A stretch of DNA of 64,000 nucleotides from Coccinella septempunctata. Its lineage: Eukaryota; Arthropoda; Insecta; Coleoptera; Coccinellidae. The stretch spans positions 972,501 through 1,036,500 of the forward strand of contig NC_058196.1 of the NCBI RefSeq assembly GCF_907165205.1, given 5' to 3'. The translations under genes were made by a program, and so were the position numbers. Under the pieces are notes generated by a model. The model made no database searches, was not told the origin of the DNA, and saw only the letters and a program-made list of their open reading frames with translations. Below, piece by piece: positions 58,190 to 64,000 of the stretch; position 1 is the first letter of the stretch, and every line of letters begins with the position of its first letter.

Positions 58190-60720
58190 GCATTATGCTA
58201 TTACACCAACTAGGGAGAAGGCTTTTTATGATCATATAATGTTGAGGGGTTCTCTACAGTTGGACACTGTCTGTCCCATGGTGGTTCATTTGATCACGTA
58301 GCAGTTAAGTTTTCACTCCCTAAAAATTGTAAAAATTATGTTAGGAATGATCAGAGTAGGGAATTTGTAAATACAAAAAACTTAGACAATTACTCAAAAA
58401 TGAAACATGGAGTAGTGTTATGAATGAGGATGACATCCACCTCTCAATGGATATGTTTTTCAGGAATTTTTCACAGTTCATTGAACAAAGTAAGTATAAA
58501 GTAAATTCTAAAAGAAATGAAAGAATACGAACTGCATGGATCACAAAGTGATTAATCAAGTCAATAAGTCACAAAAATAAACTTTATAAAAAATGTAAAA
58601 ATAATCCAGAAAATATATTACTGAAACATGAATTGAAAGAATACAATAATAATATTCTAAAACAACTCATTGCGAAAACAAAGGCAGAGTATTACAGGAA
58701 TAAGATCAATAGCAATTCGAAAAATCCAGATCAATTTTGGAAAGCCTTAAGAAATATTGACAAAAACGATACAACCAAAATTCAACCAACATCGGTGCTA
58801 AATGAAGTAGGAAAAAGGTGACTGGCAAAAAAGAATTAACTGAGGTTTTTAATGAATTCTTTATAGGTGTAGGTGAAAAATTGGCAAAGAGGGTTAAAAA
58901 TAGCGGCGTTAAATTCAAACAAAGAAGAAATGTTAACTCAATAGTTATATTGGAGACTGATGAAGCTGAAGTACTTAAAATAATATATTCTTTAAAAAAC
59001 AGTAAATCAGCGGGACTGGACAAGATAACAACAGAAATAATAGAAAATACAGCAGAGTTCATAGTTACGCCTATTACATTTGTTACCAATAAGGCAATTG
59101 AGGTGGGACAATATCCTAATGTTCTGAAAAAATCGATTTTGGTATAAGTCTGGGGACAGATCGTTATGCTCAAATTATCGACCTATTTCAATATCCCCCG
59201 TAATTTCAAAAATATTTGAAAAAGTGCTGAAGGTCAGAACAACAAATTTTTAGATAAATATAACCTGATTTTAGATCAACAATACGGTTTTAGAGCGGAT
59301 AAGTCGACGCAGAATGCAATAACCTATTTGACTGGAAAAATGTATGAAGCTATTGATGATAAAATGCCAGCTGTCTGCGTATTCGTCGACCTCGCCAAAG
59401 CGTTCATAATGTCATAATGAATTATTGTTGTCATTGGAGAGAATAGGTTTTAGGGGTAAATCTTTGAAGCTAATGGAAAGTTATCTATGTCACAGATCAC
59501 AAGCTGTCAAAATTGGAGATGAAGTGGGAAAATTTAGGGAGGTAAAGTATGGAGTGCCTCAAGGCACGGTGCTTGGACCTTTATTTTTTATCATTTACAT
59601 AAATGATCTCTTTGACTTACCATCGGTCGGTGATTTCGTGAGTTTTGCTGACGACACTGCCATACTTTACCAAGATACATCCTGCAGCGACCTGATAAAG
59701 TAAACACAAATAATTAACTTTTTTGACAGTAAATTACTCACCATAAATGTTGAGAAAACTAAATTTGTTGCTTTCACCAGCCTTACCCGGTATTTACCCC
59801 AGATGACCAAATTACATATCTTACCCACCCACAGTACACCTATAGAAATAACATCCACAGATTCTGTGAAATATTTGGGAGTATATATCGATAATAAACT
59901 TTTTGTTGGAAAAGTGTGGAAAAGTTGAGGTCCCTAATTCCTAAATTCAAATTATTTAGAACTTTTTGTACTACTGAACAAATGAAAATTTTGTATTATG
60001 CTCTTGTTCAGTATCACTTGACATACGGCAATCTAGCATGGGGAGGATTGATGAATGTGCATTCAAATAAAATCGAGACAAAACAGAGATGGATATTGAA
60101 AATAATATACTCCAAACCATTCAGATATCCTTCCGATTTGCTATATAAAGAAAGTGGGATATATGACTTAAGACAATTATATTATCAGTCACTCCTAATA
60201 AATCATCACAGTCAAATGTATAAACATAAACAGATAAATCATGAACATAACACCCGATATAAATTGTATTCTACGGTAATACCTAGAATAAATAAAACAA
60301 TAGGACATATTTCTGGGGCCGCTTGTTTTTTATAGTTTTCCAGTAAATATAAAAAAAAATATTATGCCAACAATATTCAAGAAGCAATTACGAAAATATA
60401 TTGATTCAACCCCTAGGCTTCTTGTGCATTCTCGGATAGATTTAAAAAATAACAATCTTCATTGATAAATGCTTAGTAGATACGATTTTGAGCAAATTTA
60501 CTGTCGTTGTTGTTTTATAATATGATGTATGTGTGATCTCGAAATTTTCATAAAGATTAGAATTGAATTTACTTGTCCATATATTGCAAAATCCACGAGT
60601 GGATATCCATGTGGATTAATATTGTTTGTTCAGAATTTGAGCAGAAAATTTATATTGACTTGTTTTTTGTATTTTCGTTAAATTCTCTGAATAAATATTA
60701 TTATTATGACTTTAGCCTTG
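58190..60720 (+). pseudogene. CR1-like non-LTR element, 5'-truncated and decayed
   Basis: Starts at the end of the endonuclease (HVAVKFSLPKN near 58,300), passes the linker (KLYKKCKNNPEN, AKTKAEYYRNKIN, NPDQFWKALRNI) and enters reverse transcriptase: SLKNSKSAGLDKITTE, NYRPISISPVISKIFEKVL, DQQYGFRADKSTQ, VFVDLAKAF, YGVPQGTVLGPLFF and SFADDTAILY. Then KYLGVYIDNK, HLTYGNLAWGG, ILKIIYSKPFRYPSD and RINKTIGHIS. At least six frameshifts or stops. The wording closely parallels the 44.7-47.6 kb enzyme and the 32.7-33.5 kb fragment, so all three are one group. An ATT tail ends it at about 60,707. Confidence 0.8.
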
Positions 60721-61198
60721 CGGCTTTCACACTCCTCTCCAGAGGAAAATTCACTTATCCCAGGTATCTCAGATACCAAAAGGATTAAGCTCTGTTGGAG
60801 CCCTTCCCAGGTTTTCGGGCTCGTGTTGGTGGTCGAATTCGGGTCGCTCCTCGGCTCCCTGCTGTAGGTTGGATTCCTGCTCCACCCGCACTTCCTGTCA
60901 GAGCAGACGGTGTTCCTTTGAATTTCCCAAGGCCTGTAGATGATATGACAATAGGTATGGTCTTGACATCTTTCAGCTTCCACTGTCTCCTGGTTTGCTC
61001 CTCGAGATCTCTGTACTTTGAAATTTTTTCAGTGTGCCTACCTAGATTGTAATTGTAATAAGGAACCTTTTTCGAAATTAGAAGTTGGTGTTTTAGTGCC
61101 AATTCTTGGTGAAGAATCTTGGCAACGGCATCATGTCTATTTTTGTACTCCGTGCCCGCGAACTTCTGACATCCCCAGGTGATGTGCTGGATACTCAC
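60708..61198 (-). pseudogene. 3' remnant of an R2/R4-type (restriction-like endonuclease) non-LTR element
   Basis: The minus strand reads WGCQKFAGTEYKNRHDAVAKILHQELALKHQLL, PYYNYNL, then KISKYRDLEEQTRRQWKLKDVKTIPIVISSTG. I recall this order from the C-terminal region of R2/R4-group elements, where a PD-(D/E)xK-type endonuclease lies between the PYYxY box and the KYxxLxxQ box. That middle is missing here, so the fragment has an internal deletion as well as 5' truncation. A GLQQSLILL stretch in another frame marks the tail. It meets the CR1-like copy tail to tail. Confidence 0.55.
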
Positions 61199-61430
61199 TA
61201 TCTTTTTAACTTTCAGGTAATTGCCATATAACCGTGTGCTTTTTTTTATCTCTTCGTGATTTTAATTTATCTTTTCCTGTTGTTGAGAGGAGACCATATT
61301 GCTTGAATGATTATCTTGGTTCCAAGTTGTCAGCATATTTTTTATGCCCTTTTCAACTTTTTTATTCCACCAACATGTATGAAATCAAAATGCTTCAATA
61401 TCCAATAATTTACATAAGATGATGAATTTG
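61199..61430. other. No gene recognised
   Basis: AT-rich spacer between the R2/R4-type remnant and the Gypsy LTR region. Confidence 0.4.
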
Positions 61431-61439
61431 TGGGTTGAA

Positions 61440-62012
61440 TAGTCTGTTGAGCTGGAACTATCGTTAGTATTTTCAGGGAAAAGGGAAGTGAAATAAAATA
61501 TTCCCACAGAATATCACAGTTTTTATTCAACCCAACCTTTATGAGGGTTGCCCTGAAGAGTAAAATATATGCGATGTCGTTTTAACAAAAACGAATTTGT
61601 TTCGCCCTAATGTGCGGTCACTGTTGACGTCCGGAATGCAGGCTCGGGATGCAGGTCAAGTGTCGCCCTGATAATTGTTGCCAGATGTGTTGGGACCGCA
61701 GGTCTTCGAGTAGCTGGAGTGGTTTTAAGAAAAACCTTTTTGTGTGCAGGCTTGGAATGCGGAAGCGATATGCGTAATTTTCAAAGCTGGTGTTCGTCTG
61801 TCTCGATCGCTGAATGTGAATGTGAATGAATTTTGCTTTCCATATGGGTTCTTTTTATACCATTTTCGGAACATTTTCTCTGCACCAATGAAATTGTACG
61901 ACGAAGGAGGAGTGGTTTCCTATGTTTCTCCGTTTTGATTTTCTCGTCGAATTTGTTGTAGGAATTCGGCATGTGAATTTATTTTCGAGGAAATTATTAC
62001 ATTTCCTACACA
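61440..62012 (-). repeat. Gypsy 3' LTR (right border inferred, left border uncertain)
   Basis: On the minus strand the sequence after the polypurine tract starts TGTGTAGGAAATG, a usual TG start for an LTR. An AATAAA lies near 61,515. The far end and a target duplication could not be fixed because the partner LTR is outside the window. Confidence 0.5.
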
Positions 62013-62024
62013 CTCCCCCACCAG
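62013..62024 (-). promoter_or_regulatory. Gypsy polypurine tract
   Basis: Minus strand TGGTGGGGGAG directly before the presumed LTR start, 9 bases after the pol stop. It would prime plus-strand synthesis. Confidence 0.65.
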
Positions 62025-62032
62025 TGACGAAG

Positions 62033-64000
62033 TTACGAAACATATTGTAGAAATCTCTTGGGAAAATGAACTCTTCTGCCGGATCTAGTAGTTGTTCTTT
62101 CCTGGGCTGGAGTTTGATCTTCTCTATCGGGTTCTACAGGGTGTTCTTGCATTGGCTGGTTCTTCATATCGTCGTCCGCGATGATGTAGGCTGGTTTTAA
62201 CCTGTCGATTGTCACTGTCGTTTCCTTGCCGTTTATTTTTATTACGAAGTGTTTTGGACTTCGACTCAACACTTCGTATGGTCCGTCGTAGGGGTTTTGC
62301 AGGCCTTTCTTCGGGCCATCATGCCGGACGAACACGTAAGGTGAAGTTACCAAGTCCTTGAATATAAAGCTGGTCCGCTCTACGTGGTGGCTTCCGTCAG
62401 TGGGCCTTATTTCTCGCATTTGTTGCCTCAGGTTCACTATGAAGTCGGATGTGTTCTCGCTGCCATCCGTACTTCTGGAATCCAGGAACTCTCCAGGCAA
62501 TCTGAGTGGCTCTCCATATACTAGTTCTGCTGCCGTTGCTTTTAGGTCTTCTCGCCAGGCTGCTCGCATTCCGAGGAGGACGGTTGGGAGTGTTTCGGTC
62601 CATCGGTCGTTCTTGTGGCATTTTATTGCTGCCTTAAGTTGTCGATGGATTCTCTCCACCATGCCGTTTGCTGCTGGGTGATAGGCGGTAGTACGGATGT
62701 GATTCGTGCCAGTCAACTTATTCAATTCGTTGAACAGGCTCGACTCGAATTGTCTTCCTTGATCAGTGGTGATCCGAAGTGGAGTACCGAACCTCGCTAT
62801 CCAGTTTGTGTAAAATTCTCTGGCGATGGTGGATGCCTCCTGGTTTTGGAGTGGGATGGCTTCTGGCCATCTAGTGAATCGGTCGACGCAGGTGAGGCAG
62901 TATCGGTAGCCCTCAGAGTGTGGCATGGTGATGATGTCCATGTGCACGTGGTCGAATCGACGTGTTGGTGGCATGAAAGTACCCAGTGGAGCATTGACGT
63001 GGCGAGTGACTTTGGCTCGCTGACACTCTATACAGCTGCGGGACCATTTTCTGCAGTCTGCGTTGATTGGAGGCCATACGAAACGTTGTTTGACCATTTT
63101 GATGGATGCATTCACTCCGGGATGTGCCAGTCTGTGAATGGTATCGAAGGCTGGTCTGCGGAATGATTTGGTGAGAAACGGACGTGCCTGAGGTGTGGAT
63201 GTATCACAGTACACAGCGATTTCTGACCCATGAGGTTTCATCTTCCGTAGCAGCAATCCTGTGTCACCTTGAAGATATCTCTGCAGTTCGTCGTCATCTT
63301 CTTGCGATGTGGCCAGTGCTGCATAGTCCAAGATGGGAGTCACTTCGTCCACTCTTGAAAGGGCATCAGCGACGACATTCTGCAATCCTGGTACGTAGCG
63401 TATGTCGGTGGAGAATTGTGAGATATAATCCAGATGGCGGAACTGTCTGGGCGAGCACTTCTCTGGCTTCTGCTTGAAGGCATACGTCAATGGCTTGTGA
63501 TCCGTGAAAATGGTAAAGTTTCGGGCCTCTACCATGTGTCTGAAGTGTTTGATGGCTAGGTAGATGGCTAGCAGTTCACGGTCGTATGCTCCATAACGAT
63601 TCTCTGGTGGTGACAGTTTCTTGGAGAAAAATGCCAGTGGTTGCCATTCGCTGTTGACCAACTGTTGCAGAGTAGCTCCTACTGCTGTGTCTGACGCGTC
63701 GGTTACTAAGGCTAGAGGAGCGGCGTCCTTGGGATGCGCAAGCAAGGTGGCTGAAGCTAGCATCTTCTTCCCTTCTTCAAAGGCTGCAGTGGCTTCTGGG
63801 GTCCATGAAATCTTCGCCTTTCCTTTCAGTTTTGGCCCAAGCAGGTCGTGGAGAGGTGCAAGTGTCTGTGATGCTCGGGGTATGAAACGACGATATAAGT
63901 TTATCATACCCAGGAATCTTCGAAGGTCTTTGGCGGTTGTGGGTTGACTGTACCCCAGTATGTCTTGGATTCTGTCTGGCAGTGGTTTTGTTCCATCGGT
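62033..64000 (-). CDS. pol: Ty3/Gypsy pol, C-terminal part (RNase H, integrase), continues past the window
   Basis: Open from the window edge to 62,033, about 655 codons. Order: end of reverse transcriptase (LGYSQPTTAKDLRRFLGM, NLYRRFIP), RNase H (LVTDASDTAVGATLQQ, YDRELLAIYLAIKHFRHM, FTDHKPLTYAF, DYISQFSTDIRYVPG), the integrase zinc-binding box (HRLAHPG...CIECQRAK) and the catalytic triad in HVHMDIITMP, TTDQGRQFES and ANGMVERIHRQL. A C-terminal region with NPYDGPYEVL and a basic tail follow. LGTFMPPTRRFDHVHMD and DRFTRWPEA suggest the CsRn1/Kabuki-like clade. No envelope gene follows. No lesion is visible, so the element may be young. Confidence 0.9.
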   Translation of the reverse strand, partial: TDGTKPLPDRIQDILGYSQPTTAKDLRRFLGMINLYRRFIPRASQTLAPLHDLLGPKLKGKAKISWTPEATAAFEEGKKMLASATLLAHPKDAAPLALVTDASDTAVGATLQQLVNSEWQPLAFFSKKLSPPENRYGAYDRELLAIYLAIKHFRHMVEARNFTIFTDHKPLTYAFKQKPEKCSPRQFRHLDYISQFSTDIRYVPGLQNVVADALSRVDEVTPILDYAALATSQEDDDELQRYLQGDTGLLLRKMKPHGSEIAVYCDTSTPQARPFLTKSFRRPAFDTIHRLAHPGVNASIKMVKQRFVWPPINADCRKWSRSCIECQRAKVTRHVNAPLGTFMPPTRRFDHVHMDIITMPHSEGYRYCLTCVDRFTRWPEAIPLQNQEASTIAREFYTNWIARFGTPLRITTDQGRQFESSLFNELNKLTGTNHIRTTAYHPAANGMVERIHRQLKAAIKCHKNDRWTETLPTVLLGMRAAWREDLKATAAELVYGEPLRLPGEFLDSRSTDGSENTSDFIVNLRQQMREIRPTDGSHHVERTSFIFKDLVTSPYVFVRHDGPKKGLQNPYDGPYEVLSRSPKHFVIKINGKETTVTIDRLKPAYIIADDDMKNQPMQEHPVEPDREDQTPAQERTTTRSGRRVHFPKRFLQYVS

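Overview
This window looks like AT-rich, intron-containing nuclear DNA from an insect, probably a beetle or hemipteran (the order is a guess). I see no convincing intact host gene. Almost every coding trace belongs to a transposable element (TE), to a gene family I know as TE-derived, or to a decayed gene. The insect call rests on the families together: BEL/Pao with a tRNA-Tyr-type primer site, Jockey, CR1-like, RTE and R2/R4-like non-LTR elements, a P-element-like THAP transposase, a Crypton-type tyrosine recombinase family with C2H2 fingers, mariner, hAT and Harbinger.

Layout. 0-0.5 kb: first exon of a Crypton-type recombinase relative (minus, running off the left edge) and a foldback repeat. 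0.7-4.5 kb: a P-element/THAP9-like transposase (minus) in several small exons with one in-frame stop. Its intron space holds GGACGTCC-type repeats, four 131-bp tandem palindromic units and a tRNA-derived SINE. 5.0-6.7 kb: a decayed C2H2-finger/tyrosine-recombinase gene (minus). 7.2-11.4 kb: a decayed non-LTR element (minus) split by a 1,319-bp TA-flanked element with terminal inverted repeats (TIRs) of about 340 bp. 11.48-22.29 kb: a complete BEL/Pao element (minus) with GAAAT target duplications, whose 5' LTR is split by a 4.48-kb CR1-like element with a PHD-finger ORF1. 22.3-23.9 kb: nothing recognised. 23.9-25.5 kb: a broken mariner holding an RTE tail. 25.61-26.34 kb: a palindrome with 307-bp arms identical by eye. 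26.9-30.5 kb: a decayed insect gene of unknown function (minus) split by a hAT element with an 8-bp duplication. 30.5-33.5 kb: three non-LTR fragments abutting. 33.5-35.7 kb: pyrimidine-rich DNA without genes.

35.7-38.6 kb: a 170-bp MITE and a 5'-truncated but open non-LTR ORF. 39.2-43.2 kb: a nearly full-length Jockey element with few lesions (minus). 43.3-47.9 kb: a non-LTR element with two uninterrupted ORFs, inserted in a 150-169-bp tandem repeat. 48.7-49.4 kb: a Harbinger-type non-autonomous element. 49.7-49.9 kb: a foldback element. 49.9-51.3 kb: an ankyrin-repeat pseudogene. 51.4-56.6 kb: a Jockey-like element (minus) split by an RTE element with a 12-bp duplication. 56.8-60.7 kb: CR1-like fragments. 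60.7-61.2 kb: tail of an R2/R4-type element. 61.4-64 kb: 3' half of an open Gypsy element (minus, running off the right edge).

The elements do not form one pathway; they form a record of insertions. Nested copies with target duplications give relative ages: the old non-LTR copy predates its mariner-type insert, BEL predates the CR1/PHD element, the decayed unknown gene predates hAT, and the Jockey-like copy predates the RTE. The elements most likely to be recently active are the 43.3-47.9 kb element, the BEL element (one stop between gag and pol), the Gypsy element and the CR1/PHD element (one dinucleotide slip). All calls are from reading the sequence; no database search was run.
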